DNA from: Hallella bergensis DSM 17361
GTDB lineage: Bacteria > Bacteroidota > Bacteroidia > Bacteroidales > Bacteroidaceae
Length of the DNA stretch: 64,000 bases
Assembly (NCBI RefSeq): GCF_000160535.1
Contig: NZ_GG704784.1
Location: forward strand, 68,258 to 132,257
Direction of reading: 5' to 3'
Shown here: piece by piece, positions 1 through 9,233 of the stretch
Numbering within the stretch: position 1 is the first letter of the stretch
How the letters are laid out: every line of letters begins with the position of its first letter
Position numbers and translations under genes: made by a program
The notes under the pieces: model-generated
What the model was told of the DNA's origin: nothing
What the model saw: only the letters and a program-made list of their open reading frames with translations
Database searches by the model: none

Positions 1-455
1 AACACAACCTCGGAGGCAGAGCTCAGATCGGCATGCGAGACGCTGACCTCGGCCGGCAAGTTGGGGTCGAGATGATGGTCGAACATCACGCGCGGAGCAG
101 CACAGTTGGTCAGCGCTTCCTCCATGGCATCCACGCGGTTCAGTCCGTTATAGTCGATGCAAAACACCAGCTGCGCCTTGTCGAACAGCTGTTGCACCTC
201 CTCCGGATGCTTGTCGTATCTGATGATGCGTTCACTCGTGGGCAGCCACCGCAGAAAATCGGGATAGCCATTGGGCACAACCACCGCGGGCTCCTTGCCA
301 TAGTGCTCACGCAAATAGACCGCCCAGCCCAGCGATGAACCCAGCGCATCGCCGTCGGGTCGCGAGTGGGTGGTTATCAATATGTGTTCTGCCGAAGCAA
401 TGAGTCGCTCGAGCGTCTCTACCTGCTCGGCTGATAAAAGGTTCAAATTCATCAT
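1..455 (-). CDS. DHH family phosphoesterase (NrnA-like oligoribonuclease/PAP phosphatase), N-terminal part
   Basis: The reverse strand is open from an ATG at 455 (a second in-frame ATG is at 452) to the window edge, about 151 codons. The translation carries the DHH signature set in order: the TTHSRPDGDALGSSLG loop near residues 28-43, a CIDYNG motif around residue 100, and FDHHLDP near residue 127. In this family these aspartates and histidines bind manganese and cleave short RNA oligonucleotides or 3'-phosphoadenosine phosphate. The C-terminal DHHA1 substrate domain lies outside the window. A -7 element sits only 6-13 bases upstream of the ATG, so the mRNA leader must be very short. Family assignment is firm; the exact substrate (nanoRNA or pAp) is inference. 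Confidence 0.88.
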   Translation of the reverse strand, partial: MMNLNLLSAEQVETLERLIASAEHILITTHSRPDGDALGSSLGWAVYLREHYGKEPAVVVPNGYPDFLRWLPTSERIIRYDKHPEEVQQLFDKAQLVFCIDYNGLNRVDAMEEALTNCAAPRVMFDHHLDPNLPAEVSVSHADLSSASEVV

Positions 456-460
456 AGGTG

Positions 461-468
461 CAAAGGTA
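461..468 (-). promoter_or_regulatory. -7 promoter element of the DHH phosphoesterase gene
   Basis: Reads TACCTTTG on the minus strand, matching the Bacteroidota TAnnTTTG element, immediately upstream of the ATG at 455. Transcription would start almost at the start codon. Confidence 0.6.
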
Positions 469-594
469 ATAAAAAGATTGGGAACAGTCTCGACACGACT
501 GCGGCTTTTTCTAAAAAATCAAACGAAAGTGTGGGGCAACTCGTTCTGTCAATAAAACTTCACCATTATCGTGTCGGGATTTGCAGGACAACCA

Positions 595-935
595 GAGTGA
601 AAAGCGCCATGTTTCCAGTCCCCAAGCCGTCCGCAATCGGTCGGAATGGCGGAAGCGTGGTGCGGTTAGAGTCTGATCGCATCGCGTCTACAGCCCAATG
701 GGCGGGCCACGGAGGTGGATTCCAACTGCCAGTAGGCCTTAACCGCACCGCCGATAAGGCCTCATCGCGAGCTCAACAAAACCCGACGATTGTCGGATTT
801 ATCAACAGCACTCATTACTCCCTAATGCTCAACAACTTGCAAAATGGCTGTAAATTTCAAGAATTTCGACTCGTCGGCTTTCTTTTTCGGAATTTGCGAA
901 ATATACGCGCATATTTGTCCGATATTTTGGCATGA
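595..935 (+). repeat. Copy 1 of the dispersed 22-bp-array intergenic element
   Basis: The element opens with a head box GAGTGAAAAGCGCCATGTTT (595-614). Five contiguous 22-bp units follow at 661-682, 683-704, 705-726, 727-748 and 749-770; units 4 and 5 contain the palindromic core TAGGCCTT/AAGGCCTC. An AT-rich tail with TTTCAAGAATTTCG and TTCGGAATTTGCGAAATA runs to about 935. The same architecture occurs near 8.8, 21.7, 32.9 and 41.2 kb. The 22-base period is not a multiple of three and no reading frame is shared between copies, so it is read as non-coding. It fills the 456-1066 gap upstream of the outer-membrane gene. Confidence 0.75.
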
Positions 936-1066
936 CATTTTCATATCCCGTGTTGCATGGCCGAACGGGGGTGGAAAAATTTTCTGAAAAATAAATAATT
1001 TTCGGATGGGGGTAAATTCATATTCTTACGTTATAGGGGCAGAAGATAAAATAAAAGTTTAAGTTT

Positions 1067-1717
1067 ATGAAAAAAATCGAGAGTATGAAAAAGAAACAAA
1101 TTCTTCTCTGGTCACTCCTCGTTCTGGGGACAAGTTCTTTGACCACCACTGCAGTTGCACAAAACGACGCCCGGTTCCATATGGAGCTGGACTACGGCTA
1201 CAACCTCGGCTTCACCGAGAAGATCAACGGCTACAACTACGACTCCCAAGGCAAGCTCGGTGGGCACGCGCTCACCATCAATGCGCTCTACAACATCCGC
1301 CCCGACATGACAGTGGGCGTGGGCTACGGCCTGAGCCGCTTTACGCGCGAATACAACGGCGACAACAACACCATGCCGCTCTATGCCACCTTCCGATACC
1401 GCCCCCTGGCCACGCACCGCGCGCTCTATGCCTACGGCGACCTGGGCTACACGCTCTTCAACGACAGCAAGAACCACAACTTCACGGGCGGCATGCTCGG
1501 GGGCATCGGCGTGGGCTACCAGCTCATGTTCAAACGTCACTTCGGCCTGAACTTCAAGCTGGGCTACGGCTTGCAGCAGTTTGCCAACATCCCCATTATT
1601 ACCGGCACCAGCGAGAAGAAAAACCTAACCACGGGGGAAGTGACCACTATCTTCAACCACGACAAACGCAGTCTGTGGCGGCACTCGGTGCATTTCGGCG
1701 TGGGATTAGTGTTCTGA
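1067..1717 (+). CDS. Outer-membrane beta-barrel protein (porin-like)
   Basis: 216 residues beginning with a lysine-rich Sec signal peptide that ends near TTTAVAQ (residue 32); an alternative ATG at 1085 would shorten the N-terminus by six residues. The mature protein is made of alternating hydrophobic/polar strands rich in Y, G and N, with repeated G-Y-G-L patterns and a final residue Phe (HFGVGLVF), as expected of an outer-membrane barrel of about eight strands. It begins roughly 130 bases after repeat copy 1 and is 52 bases ahead of the TonB-receptor gene, so it may head that transcription unit. Ligand unknown. Confidence 0.75.
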   Translation: MKKIESMKKKQILLWSLLVLGTSSLTTTAVAQNDARFHMELDYGYNLGFTEKINGYNYDSQGKLGGHALTINALYNIRPDMTVGVGYGLSRFTREYNGDNNTMPLYATFRYRPLATHRALYAYGDLGYTLFNDSKNHNFTGGMLGGIGVGYQLMFKRHFGLNFKLGYGLQQFANIPIITGTSEKKNLTTGEVTTIFNHDKRSLWRHSVHFGVGLVF

Positions 1718-1769
1718 TGCCCCGGTGTTCCCCATCATTTGTCTCCAATCTCTTTGACATCTTATCATC

Positions 1770-4511
1770 ATGACGCATCATTCCTTAAGTTCAAGGCTCA
1801 TCATCGCCCTACTCTTCTGCCTCACCCTTCCGATGGCGGCCTGGGCACAGCACACCACCCTGAAGCAGGAGATGGACTGGCTGCACCAGGTCAGGAAGGT
1901 GAACTTTGTCTACGACGCCAAGCTCCATGTGGACAAGGCCTACACGGGGCCTAACATCCGCAAGATGCAGCTGGGGCAAGCCTTGGCCACGCTCTTTGCA
2001 GGCTCGGGCATCAGCTATGAACAGAAGGGCCGCCACATCATGCTCAGGGCAGCAACCCCCGCCCCTTCGACAACCGCACCGGCCAAGACCGAGGGCAAAC
2101 CGCGGGGCAAACCGCAACGCACCCATACGCTGAGCGGATATGTGAAGGACATGGACGGCGAGACGCTCATCAACGCCACCGTCTACGACCTCACCACCCG
2201 TCAGGGAACGTTGACCAATGCCTACGGATTCTTCTCCATCACGTTGCCCGAGGGTGAGCACGACCTGCGATGCAGCTATATCGGCTTTGAAGACAAGCTG
2301 GAAAAGCTGAACCTCGATGCCGACAAGCATATCACTATCAGCATGAAGGAGAATGCGCGCGTGGGCGAGGTGGTGGTGGTGGGCGACCTCAACTCGCCGC
2401 TCATCAACACGCAGACGGGCAAGCGGTCGCTCTCGCCGCGCGACATCCAAACCGAGTTTGCGCTGTTGAGCAGTCCCGATGTGGTGAAGACCCTGCAGCG
2501 CATCAGCGGTGTGGCAGAGGGTGTAGAACTGGCCAGCGGGCTCTATGTGCACGGGGGAAACAATGACGAGAACCTCTTCCTCATCGACGGCACACCGCTC
2601 TATCAGATTAACCATACCATGGGGCTGTTCTCCGCCTTCAACACCGACGTGGTGAAAAATGTGGACTTTTACAAGAGTGGCTTCCCCGCACGCTACGGGG
2701 GCAGGCTCTCGTCGGTCGTCGACGTGCGCACCAACGACGGCGACTTCTACCATGCCCACGGCAGCTACCGCATCGGACTGCTCGATGGCAGCGTGCATTT
2801 CGAGGGGCCTATCCGCAAGGGCAAGACCTCTTACAACATCGGGTTGCGACGCAGTTGGCTCGACATTCTGTCGCGGCCGGCCTTCGCCATTGCCAATCGG
2901 GGGGACAAGGAGGATAAGATCTCAATCAACTACTTCTTTCACGACCTCAACGCCAAGGTGACCAATATCTTCAACGACCGCTCGCGCATGTCGCTCAGCC
3001 TCTATTCCGGACAGGACCAACTCAAGACGAAGGACGAGTGGAAATCGGACTGGGACGGCGGCAACAGCGATCGTGACATCACCAAGAACAGCTTCAGCTG
3101 GGGCAACCTGAATGCAGCCCTGAACTGGAACTACCAGTTCTCGCCCAAGCTGTTTGCCAACTTCACCGCCGTGTACACCTACAACAAGGCCAAACTAAAC
3201 TCCTCGGAAGACGACTTCACCACGAGAGACGGCCAGCAAACAACCACCTTTCACTCGGCACACCAATACCAGTCGACCATCAACGACCTGGGCTACAGAT
3301 CCGCCTTCGACTACCGTCCCTCACCCCATCACCACATTCGGTTCGGCCACGACTACACATGGCATATGTTCAGACCGCAGACCCACGCACAGGATGTATA
3401 CTTCCTGACCTACGAGAAGAGAGACACCTTCAAGACATCGGGCAGGAACAGGCACACGGCCCACGAGTGGAACGTCTATGCCGAGGACGAGATGACCCTC
3501 AACAACCATTGGAGCGTGAACGGCGGGGTGAACGCTACGCTGTTCAATATCGGCAGCAAGACATTTGGAACGCTCGACCCCCGCTTTGCCGTGAAATACC
3601 AGCCCACTGGCCAGCTCTCGTTCAAGGCATCGTATACGATGATGACTCAGTTTGTACATAAGATTTCGAACGCTGTTCTCGAGCTCCCCACCGACTACTG
3701 GGTGCCCACCACCGAGCGTCTCAAGCCCATGCGGTCGTGGCAGGTTGCAGGCGGAGTGTACTATCAGCCCGCCCGTCATTGGATGCTCTCCATGGAAGGA
3801 TACTATAAGTATAGCCGCCACCTGCTGCAATATACCAGCTGGTCGAGCTTGGAGCCGCCGGCCGAAAAGTGGGATCTGTTTGTCATGGACGGCAAGGGAC
3901 GCTTCTATGGCCTTGAGCTTGATGCGTCCTACACCACCAAGCGATTGGAATTGCAGGGAGCGTACACCCTGTCGTGGAACCAGCGCAAATATGACGATTT
4001 CTACAGCGACTGGTATTTCGACAAGTTTGACAACCGCCACAAGCTCAACCTCTCGGCACGCTGGAAGATTACCGACAAGATTTCGGCCTTCGGTGTATGG
4101 AGCTTCCACTCGGGCAACCATATCACCGTGCCCACGCAGCTCATCGCCACTCCCAACACTCCGGGTGGTCATCCCGTGGACTACGACAACTTCCAAAGCC
4201 ATGTCAGACAAGGGAAAACCTACGACCCATGGGAGGAGCGTCGCAGCTACGAAGACCAAACTGTGTTTGTCTACGACAAGCCCAACAACATGAACCTGCC
4301 GGCCTATCACCGCTTGGATATCGGTTTCGACTTCCACCACACCACCAAGCACGGGCGTGAGCGGATATGGAACCTGAGCTTCTACAACGTGTATTGCCAC
4401 TTCAACTCGCTCTTTGTGGAGGTCAAGCAGAAAGGCAATGGGCAGTTCTACATCAAGAATCACGCCTACATCCCCGTTGTGCCGTCGTTCAGCTATACCA
4501 TTAAATTCTAA
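1770..4511 (+). CDS. TonB-dependent receptor with N-terminal STN signalling domain
   Basis: 913 residues. Domains in order: signal peptide ending AAWAQ (residue 27); a secretin/TonB short N-terminal (STN) domain around residues 30-95; a carboxypeptidase-regulatory-like beta-sandwich (about 115-195, HTLSGYVKDMDGETL through YIGFEDKL); a plug domain (about 205-330, with SPDVVKTLQRISGVAEG and YGGRLSSVVDVRT); and a large 22-strand-type barrel ending SFSYTIKF with terminal Phe. STN domains pass a ligand signal to a periplasmic FecR-type anti-sigma factor, and one is encoded two genes downstream. The substrate is not apparent. The next gene, a DUF4249 lipoprotein, starts 24 bases on, supporting an operon. 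Confidence 0.9.
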   Translation: MTHHSLSSRLIIALLFCLTLPMAAWAQHTTLKQEMDWLHQVRKVNFVYDAKLHVDKAYTGPNIRKMQLGQALATLFAGSGISYEQKGRHIMLRAATPAPSTTAPAKTEGKPRGKPQRTHTLSGYVKDMDGETLINATVYDLTTRQGTLTNAYGFFSITLPEGEHDLRCSYIGFEDKLEKLNLDADKHITISMKENARVGEVVVVGDLNSPLINTQTGKRSLSPRDIQTEFALLSSPDVVKTLQRISGVAEGVELASGLYVHGGNNDENLFLIDGTPLYQINHTMGLFSAFNTDVVKNVDFYKSGFPARYGGRLSSVVDVRTNDGDFYHAHGSYRIGLLDGSVHFEGPIRKGKTSYNIGLRRSWLDILSRPAFAIANRGDKEDKISINYFFHDLNAKVTNIFNDRSRMSLSLYSGQDQLKTKDEWKSDWDGGNSDRDITKNSFSWGNLNAALNWNYQFSPKLFANFTAVYTYNKAKLNSSEDDFTTRDGQQTTTFHSAHQYQSTINDLGYRSAFDYRPSPHHHIRFGHDYTWHMFRPQTHAQDVYFLTYEKRDTFKTSGRNRHTAHEWNVYAEDEMTLNNHWSVNGGVNATLFNIGSKTFGTLDPRFAVKYQPTGQLSFKASYTMMTQFVHKISNAVLELPTDYWVPTTERLKPMRSWQVAGGVYYQPARHWMLSMEGYYKYSRHLLQYTSWSSLEPPAEKWDLFVMDGKGRFYGLELDASYTTKRLELQGAYTLSWNQRKYDDFYSDWYFDKFDNRHKLNLSARWKITDKISAFGVWSFHSGNHITVPTQLIATPNTPGGHPVDYDNFQSHVRQGKTYDPWEERRSYEDQTVFVYDKPNNMNLPAYHRLDIGFDFHHTTKHGRERIWNLSFYNVYCHFNSLFVEVKQKGNGQFYIKNHAYIPVVPSFSYTIKF

Positions 4512-4535
4512 GCAATAAAGTTTTAATACATTCTC

Positions 4536-5630
4536 ATGAACAACAGCAATATGAACAAATTGATATATCTCGCCACCCTGCTGCTACTCCCTCTTACCGG
4601 TTGCAAGGACGATATCGACATATCAACTCTGAGCAACCAGGAAAAGATGGTGGTCTACTGCATGCCCACCGCCTCCGACACCACCTATATATTCGTTAGC
4701 CGCAGCATCCCCGTGAAGAGCTACAACGATTCGGTCAAGATTACAACCGTTGACAATGCCCATATCCAATATGCCGTGAACGGCGAAAAACGCGGTGTGG
4801 AGCACATCGGAAAAGGATATTACCGAGTTGTAGGGAAACAACAAACCGGTGACCAAGTGACCCTCGGTGTATCGGCGGAGGGATTAGAAAGCGTGAGTGG
4901 CACAACAACGATTCCCGAAGCAGTGCCAGTGAGCGACATTTCGGTGCACGAGGTGACGGCCTACGACAACGAGTACGAGAGAACAAAGGACCTCGACCAA
5001 GTGGTAGCCACCTTTACCGACAACGCAGCCACACGCGACTACTATGCCGTTCGCGTGAAGATCAAACACTATTGCGGAACAGCCACCATGTACAAGAACG
5101 GGCGGATAACTGCCTACTACAACCATTACAACAAGTTCCTGATCGAGAAAGACCAGATAGACTACGACTCGATCTCCGTAGAGTTTACCGACTCGGCCTA
5201 TACGTATCCCAAGATCGAGACACAGAGCGAGGAGTTGCTGATGCCCGTAGGCTCGGTTGATGATTTCTTCGGATTCTCGAACAGTTTCTTCGGCTACCTG
5301 TGCATCTTCGACGACACGGCCATCAACGGCAAGACCTACACGCTGCACCTCAACGTTGACCGCCGTAATTCGATCACGCTGTACGACCACGGCTATGCCA
5401 TCCATTACGAATTTGCCAAGGCCTACCAAATAGAGCTGCTGCGCATCTCCCCGGAGTATTACAACTTCCTCCGCGCACTGAACGATGTGGAAAACAACGA
5501 GCTGGCTCGTGCCGGATTCTCGCAGATCAGACCCATGGAGTCGAATGTTGCCGGCGGACTGGGGTTGCTGGGTGGATGGAACACCGATACAACGGCATGG
5601 AAGATGAAGGCGCCAAACAAGAAACAATAG
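4536..5630 (+). CDS. DUF4249 family lipoprotein
   Basis: 364 residues with a lipoprotein signal peptide (LLLLPLTGCKDD, lipid-acceptor Cys near residue 23; an internal ATG at 4551 is an alternative start). The N-terminal KMVVYCMPTASDTTYIFVSRS segment followed by a beta-rich body matches DUF4249, a family habitually paired with TonB receptors that carry a carboxypeptidase-like domain. It probably acts as a surface or periplasmic accessory to the receptor, though its biochemical role is unknown. It lies between the receptor and the FecR gene with short gaps on both sides, consistent with co-transcription. Confidence 0.8.
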   Translation: MNNSNMNKLIYLATLLLLPLTGCKDDIDISTLSNQEKMVVYCMPTASDTTYIFVSRSIPVKSYNDSVKITTVDNAHIQYAVNGEKRGVEHIGKGYYRVVGKQQTGDQVTLGVSAEGLESVSGTTTIPEAVPVSDISVHEVTAYDNEYERTKDLDQVVATFTDNAATRDYYAVRVKIKHYCGTATMYKNGRITAYYNHYNKFLIEKDQIDYDSISVEFTDSAYTYPKIETQSEELLMPVGSVDDFFGFSNSFFGYLCIFDDTAINGKTYTLHLNVDRRNSITLYDHGYAIHYEFAKAYQIELLRISPEYYNFLRALNDVENNELARAGFSQIRPMESNVAGGLGLLGGWNTDTTAWKMKAPNKKQ

Positions 5631-5650
5631 AAACCAAAAACCACACAGCC

Positions 5651-6448
5651 ATGACACCAACCAAGGACAAGGAACAGCGTTTTGTCATGCGTTACTACGC
5701 ACCTGGCAAACTCGACACGCGCAAGGCTCTTCAAAAAGTGAAGGCCGGAATAGGCATGCGCCCCACCCGCTACCGCTGGGCATGGGTGGGAACAGCCGCT
5801 GCACTGCTCGTGCTGGTGGTTGCAGGAACTACGCTCTATTTCCACGAGCCCAGCACAACGCTCACCGCCAAACGGAGCGTCGAGCGCTACACGCTGGCCG
5901 ACGGCACGCGCGTGACCCTCGCCCCCGGCGCTACCCTGTCGTACAAGGGCGACAACTGCCGGCGCGTGGAAATCGAGGGCAAGGTATTCTTAGACATCAA
6001 GCACGATGCCGATAATCCGTTTATGATTATGGATCAAAACTATACGATAAACGACATCGGCACCAAGCTCATGGTCGAGGAATCACTTGCCGGCACCTCG
6101 GTATATGTGACCGAGGGCACCGTGTATTTTGCCTCGACCGCAAACAAGAAGTCCGGCATTACGCTCAACGAATCGGATGCCGCCATCCTGACCGCCCACG
6201 GCAACGGCCCGAAACGCATCGCACATCCGGCCAGCAATGCCACGACGTGGGCCACGGGACAGTTTCACTTCGACAACACCCCGTTGGCCGATGTGCTGCG
6301 CGATCTGTCGGCATATTATGGCGTGGAGCTATCGTGTGCCGACACGGGCAAGCACCTCTCCGGCGACTTTGATGCCGTGAGCTTAGACGAGGTGGTGGCC
6401 ATCATAGAACAGACACTTAACGTTCGAATAGTAAGTAGGATACCATGA
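5651..6448 (+). CDS. FecR-family anti-sigma factor
   Basis: 265 residues from the ATG at 5651. An upstream in-frame ATG at 5576 lies inside the previous gene and is not preferred. There is a short cytoplasmic segment, one membrane span near residues 43-64 (WVGTAAALLVLVVAGTTLYF), a FecR domain (RYTLADGTRVTLAPGATLSY through the iterated GKVFLDIKHDADNPF region) and a C-terminal DUF4974 domain (FHFDNTPLADVLRDLSAYYGVEL). Such proteins hold an ECF sigma factor and release it when the STN domain of a receptor signals. The oddity is that no ECF sigma gene lies in or next to this operon. Confidence 0.9.
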   Translation: MTPTKDKEQRFVMRYYAPGKLDTRKALQKVKAGIGMRPTRYRWAWVGTAAALLVLVVAGTTLYFHEPSTTLTAKRSVERYTLADGTRVTLAPGATLSYKGDNCRRVEIEGKVFLDIKHDADNPFMIMDQNYTINDIGTKLMVEESLAGTSVYVTEGTVYFASTANKKSGITLNESDAAILTAHGNGPKRIAHPASNATTWATGQFHFDNTPLADVLRDLSAYYGVELSCADTGKHLSGDFDAVSLDEVVAIIEQTLNVRIVSRIP

Positions 6449-6472
6449 ATTGACAAGTGATTGTAACACACG

Positions 6473-6508
6473 AAAATCCCCGGACTATAGCGATAGTCCG
6501 GGGATTTT
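6473..6508. terminator. Bidirectional terminator between fecR and galactanase genes
   Basis: A perfect 16-bp stem (6473-6488 with 6493-6508) around a 4-base loop, flanked by AAAA/TTTT, lies between convergent genes and can serve both strands. Confidence 0.85.
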
Positions 6509-6526
6509 CACATATCGGGGCACTGC

Positions 6527-7543
6527 CTACCGGCCGGGATTGGCAAAGGCATCCATGATTTCGGTTGGCCTACCGTTCCTGAAAGCCCCAAGCGGATAGG
6601 CACCCTCCAGTTCGGGTGCCCAATAGAAGACGCCGTGGCAATGGCCGTCGGTGTTGTGGTGCGCGGCATTGATGATGGCCGACAGAATCTTTTTACCCTC
6701 AACGGGTTTGCCAGCCTCCACACCCGTCTCGACAACCATCGACTCCGTGCCATACTTCTGGTAGAGATACTTGATGTTGGCCGCAAAATCGCGCACAGTT
6801 CCCTGCCAGTCTTCCTCGAGTCCGGCCTCCTTGTCCCAATAGGGATAAACGCTCACGCCTATCATATCCCATTTGGCACCATACTTGCGCAGGCCGTCAA
6901 AGATGAAGTCATAGCGCTTGCGGTCGCAACCGCCATCAAGATGAACGATCACCTGGGCATCGGGATAGACCTGTTTCACCGCATCGTAGCCTGCCTGGGT
7001 GAGTCCGGCATATTGCTCCATGTGGTCTTGGGCACGCCCCATGGGCCACAGGAAACCATTCGTGGTCTCATTACCCACCTGCACCCAGCACACATCAATG
7101 TCGTGAGCCTTCAGCAGTTGCAACACCTCGCGGGTGTGTGCAGCCAACTCATGTTTCATCTCATCGTACTTGAAATACTGCCATGCACCGGGTATGTGCT
7201 GTTTGCCGGGGTCGGCCCACCAATCGCTGTAATGGAAATCGATCATCACGGCCATGCCGTAGTATTTGGCTCGCTTCGCCATGTCGAGCACATCGTCTTT
7301 GCCCGACCATCCACCGCGGGGGTTCACCCATACACGCAGACGCACGGCATTGAGTCCCAGCTCATGCATCAGTGCGGTGTTCTCGCGCAGTTCACCACGG
7401 TTGTTATAGAATTTCTGGCCACGGGCTTCCATTTCTGTCGTCCCACTGATGTCGGCGCCGAGCCAGAACTTGGCGTCGGTTTGCGCATGAGCCGATGCGA
7501 CAAGCAGGAGGCTCAGCAGCAGGGTTGTCAAGGTTTTGTTCAT
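6527..7543 (-). CDS. GH53 endo-beta-1,4-galactanase
   Basis: 338 residues with a signal peptide ending SAHA (residue 20). The fold runs from FWLGADISG through NAVRLRVWVNPRGG and IDFHYSDWWADPGKQ, which are landmarks of glycoside hydrolase family 53. The acid/base glutamate is E159 in VGNETTNGFLWP and the nucleophile is E272 in MVVETG. The enzyme cleaves beta-1,4-galactan side chains of pectic arabinogalactan. Length and motifs are complete. It is monocistronic here, convergent with fecR. No SusC/D pair is adjacent, so it is not part of an obvious polysaccharide-utilisation locus in this window. Confidence 0.92.
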   Translation of the reverse strand: MNKTLTTLLLSLLLVASAHAQTDAKFWLGADISGTTEMEARGQKFYNNRGELRENTALMHELGLNAVRLRVWVNPRGGWSGKDDVLDMAKRAKYYGMAVMIDFHYSDWWADPGKQHIPGAWQYFKYDEMKHELAAHTREVLQLLKAHDIDVCWVQVGNETTNGFLWPMGRAQDHMEQYAGLTQAGYDAVKQVYPDAQVIVHLDGGCDRKRYDFIFDGLRKYGAKWDMIGVSVYPYWDKEAGLEEDWQGTVRDFAANIKYLYQKYGTESMVVETGVEAGKPVEGKKILSAIINAAHHNTDGHCHGVFYWAPELEGAYPLGAFRNGRPTEIMDAFANPGR

Positions 7544-7600
7544 AGCTTGCTTATATTAATAAGGTTGAATCTGATTTGCAGTGTCGCGCTATATCCACAA

Positions 7601-7630
7601 AACGGGAATCCCTAAAAAGGAATTCCCGTT
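7601..7630 (-). terminator. Terminator of the rubrerythrin gene
   Basis: Stem AACGGGAAT (7601-7609) pairs with ATTCCCGTT (7622-7630). On the minus strand the hairpin is followed by a short T run. It lies downstream of rubrerythrin and upstream of the galactanase gene. Confidence 0.6.
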
Positions 7631-7696
7631 TCATGATTGATGGAGGCGGTTTGTCCGCCCTCAACGCATGTCCCTTAGTCGGGGACACCCACTGAA

Positions 7697-8350
7697 TTAA
7701 TAGTTCTCAGGGGCAATCTGGAAGAACGACTGCGGATGGTCGCAAACCGGGCAAACCTCAGGAGCCTTCTTGCCAATCACAATGTGTCCGCAGTTGCGGC
7801 ACTGCCAGATGCAATCGCCGTCGCGAGAGAACACGATCTTGTCCTCGATGTTCTTCAACAACTTGCGGTAACGCTCCTCGTGGCGCTTCTCCACGTCGGC
7901 AACGCCCTTAAACTTGGCTGCAATGCCGGGGAAGCCTTCTTCCTTAGCGGTCTTGGCCATCTCGGCATACATGTCGGTCCACTCGTAATTCTCACCGTCG
8001 GCAGCATCTTCAAGGTTGGTGGTGGTGGCAGGAATATCGCCGCCATGCAGGAACTTGAACCACAGCTTGGCATGCTCCTTCTCGTTGATAGATGTCTCGT
8101 TGAAAATGTCGGCAATCTGCTCGTAGCCTTCCTTCTTGGCCTTAGAAGCATAGTAAGCATATTTGGTGTGAGCCTGACTCTCGCCGGCAAAAGCCGCCAT
8201 GAGGTTAGCCTCAGTCTTGGTTCCCTTCAAGGCCTTGGGGTCAAATTCCTCAAAACGATCTGCCTTGGCGTGACATACCGGGCACTTCTCTGGTGCCTTC
8301 TCTCCCTCATGAATACTACCGCAAACGGTGCAAATAAATTTCTTCTTCAT
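7697..8350 (-). CDS. Rubrerythrin with rubredoxin-like domains at both ends
   Basis: 217 residues. An N-terminal rubredoxin-like knuckle (ICTVCGS...KCPVCHA) precedes a ferritin-like four-helix di-iron domain ([36 protein letters not shown]) and a C-terminal rubredoxin-like domain (WQCRNCGH...VCPVCDH). Rubrerythrins reduce hydrogen peroxide in anaerobes using electrons from rubredoxin or NADH-linked reductases. Carrying a four-cysteine module at both ends makes it longer than the classical form of about 190 residues. It has its own -7 element at 8405-8412 and a terminator downstream. Confidence 0.93.
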   Translation of the reverse strand: MKKKFICTVCGSIHEGEKAPEKCPVCHAKADRFEEFDPKALKGTKTEANLMAAFAGESQAHTKYAYYASKAKKEGYEQIADIFNETSINEKEHAKLWFKFLHGGDIPATTTNLEDAADGENYEWTDMYAEMAKTAKEEGFPGIAAKFKGVADVEKRHEERYRKLLKNIEDKIVFSRDGDCIWQCRNCGHIVIGKKAPEVCPVCDHPQSFFQIAPENY

Positions 8351-8404
8351 ATGATAATGTTTTTGTATAATGTGTTAATACAGTTTATGTTCTTGTATCT
8401 ATGG

Positions 8405-8412
8405 CAAAGATA
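8405..8412 (-). promoter_or_regulatory. -7 promoter element of rubrerythrin
   Basis: TATCTTTG on the minus strand, 55 bases upstream of the start codon. Confidence 0.65.
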
Positions 8413-8486
8413 GCTATAAATTCGGTGGATGCAAAGGGGAATTGTAATAATTATAAGTCCGTCGAGCTATTTATACTAATTTTAAA

Positions 8487-8696
8487 TCAACGTCTCACTA
8501 TCCGCCCGCGCACCACCAAAAACCCCGTCAAGCCCCAACCAATGTTGAGCCCCCATATGCTCACCCAAGCGAAGCCGTGCCGCCTTAAACAACTTCTCAT
8601 ACGCGCGTCACGTTTCGTTCCGTCCTCATCATAGCTCACCCGACAGATAATGAAGACATTCTCCTGTGTGGAGACGAAGGCAAGTCCACGTCTCAT
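8487..8696 (-). CDS. Possible small membrane protein or gene remnant
   Basis: A 69-codon minus-strand frame with a plausible hydrophobic segment (FAWVSIWGLNIGWGLTGFLVV) between positively charged stretches. There is no recognisable family and no clear -7 element. It lies in the 8413-9233 intergenic stretch just before repeat copy 2. The natural-looking amino-acid composition is the only support. It may equally be the tail of a decayed gene or chance. Low confidence. Confidence 0.25.
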   Translation of the reverse strand: MRRGLAFVSTQENVFIICRVSYDEDGTKRDARMRSCLRRHGFAWVSIWGLNIGWGLTGFLVVRGRIVRR

Positions 8697-8710
8697 CAGG
8701 GACTACCGTT

Positions 8711-9088
8711 GTAAAATATGATTACCGATTTTGGGGTAGTTGCATTCGGAGCATCCAGAGAAAAATGCGCCATGTTTTTTTCTTAGTTATCAGCCGAAAC
8801 AACATAAAAAATTCAATGGCTTCGCGTTTGGCATCTTTTCATCATGCGATTCGGGCTTCGTCATCGTGCGATGAAGCCTTTGTCACCGTGCGATTCGGGC
8901 TTCATCGGCCTGCCATTCGATACCAAACGGCGGACGACGAAGCCGACATTGTCAAGGCAGTTCCGCATAACCTATTGATTGTTAACGGACTACGAATTCC
9001 GCAAATTTCACGGATTTCAGAGCGGAGAGGGTGGTGTTTTCAAATAAACGAAAGATAGAGGGGTGTTTGTCAAGAAAAATACGAATAT
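8711..9088 (+). repeat. Copy 2 of the dispersed 22-bp-array intergenic element
   Basis: A head region (TAAAATATGATTACCG at 8711-8726, then CCAGAGAAAAATGCGCCATG, 8755-8774) leads to four clear 22-bp units at 8845-8866, 8867-8888, 8889-8910 and 8911-8932. Units 1 and 3 share TGCGATTCGGGCTTC. The last unit is of the divergent GCCATTCGATA type. A tail follows with TTGATTGTTAACGGACTACG, TTTTCAAATAAACGAAAG and TGTTTGTCAAGAAAAATACG, ending near 9088. This is the best-preserved unit set. It ends 88 bases upstream of the promoter of the transpeptidase gene. Confidence 0.8.
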
Positions 9089-9175
9089 CAAGTATCTTGT
9101 TTCAACAAAGATGATATGGAGCCTCGGAGAAGATTTTTGAGTCTGCTTTTAACAATGATTGTCAACGAAATATTG

Positions 9176-9183
9176 TAACTTTG
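9176..9183 (+). promoter_or_regulatory. -7 promoter element of the transpeptidase gene
   Basis: TAACTTTG; it lies downstream of the first in-frame ATG (9159) and so supports the start at 9234. Confidence 0.7.
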
Positions 9184-9233
9184 CAGCATTGCGGGGGGCG
9201 CAAGACACCACCCGCCCAAACAGAACAACACGC

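Noticed and set aside
531..935. A 134-codon plus-strand frame over repeat copy 1, and similar frames over copies 2-5
   Set aside because: No frame is shared between copies, the core period of 22 is not a multiple of three, and there are no promoters or ribosome sites for them.
1809..2798. Long minus-strand frames opposite the TonB receptor (also 3321-4463)
   Set aside because: They are antisense shadows of a GC-rich gene with clear domain content on the plus strand.
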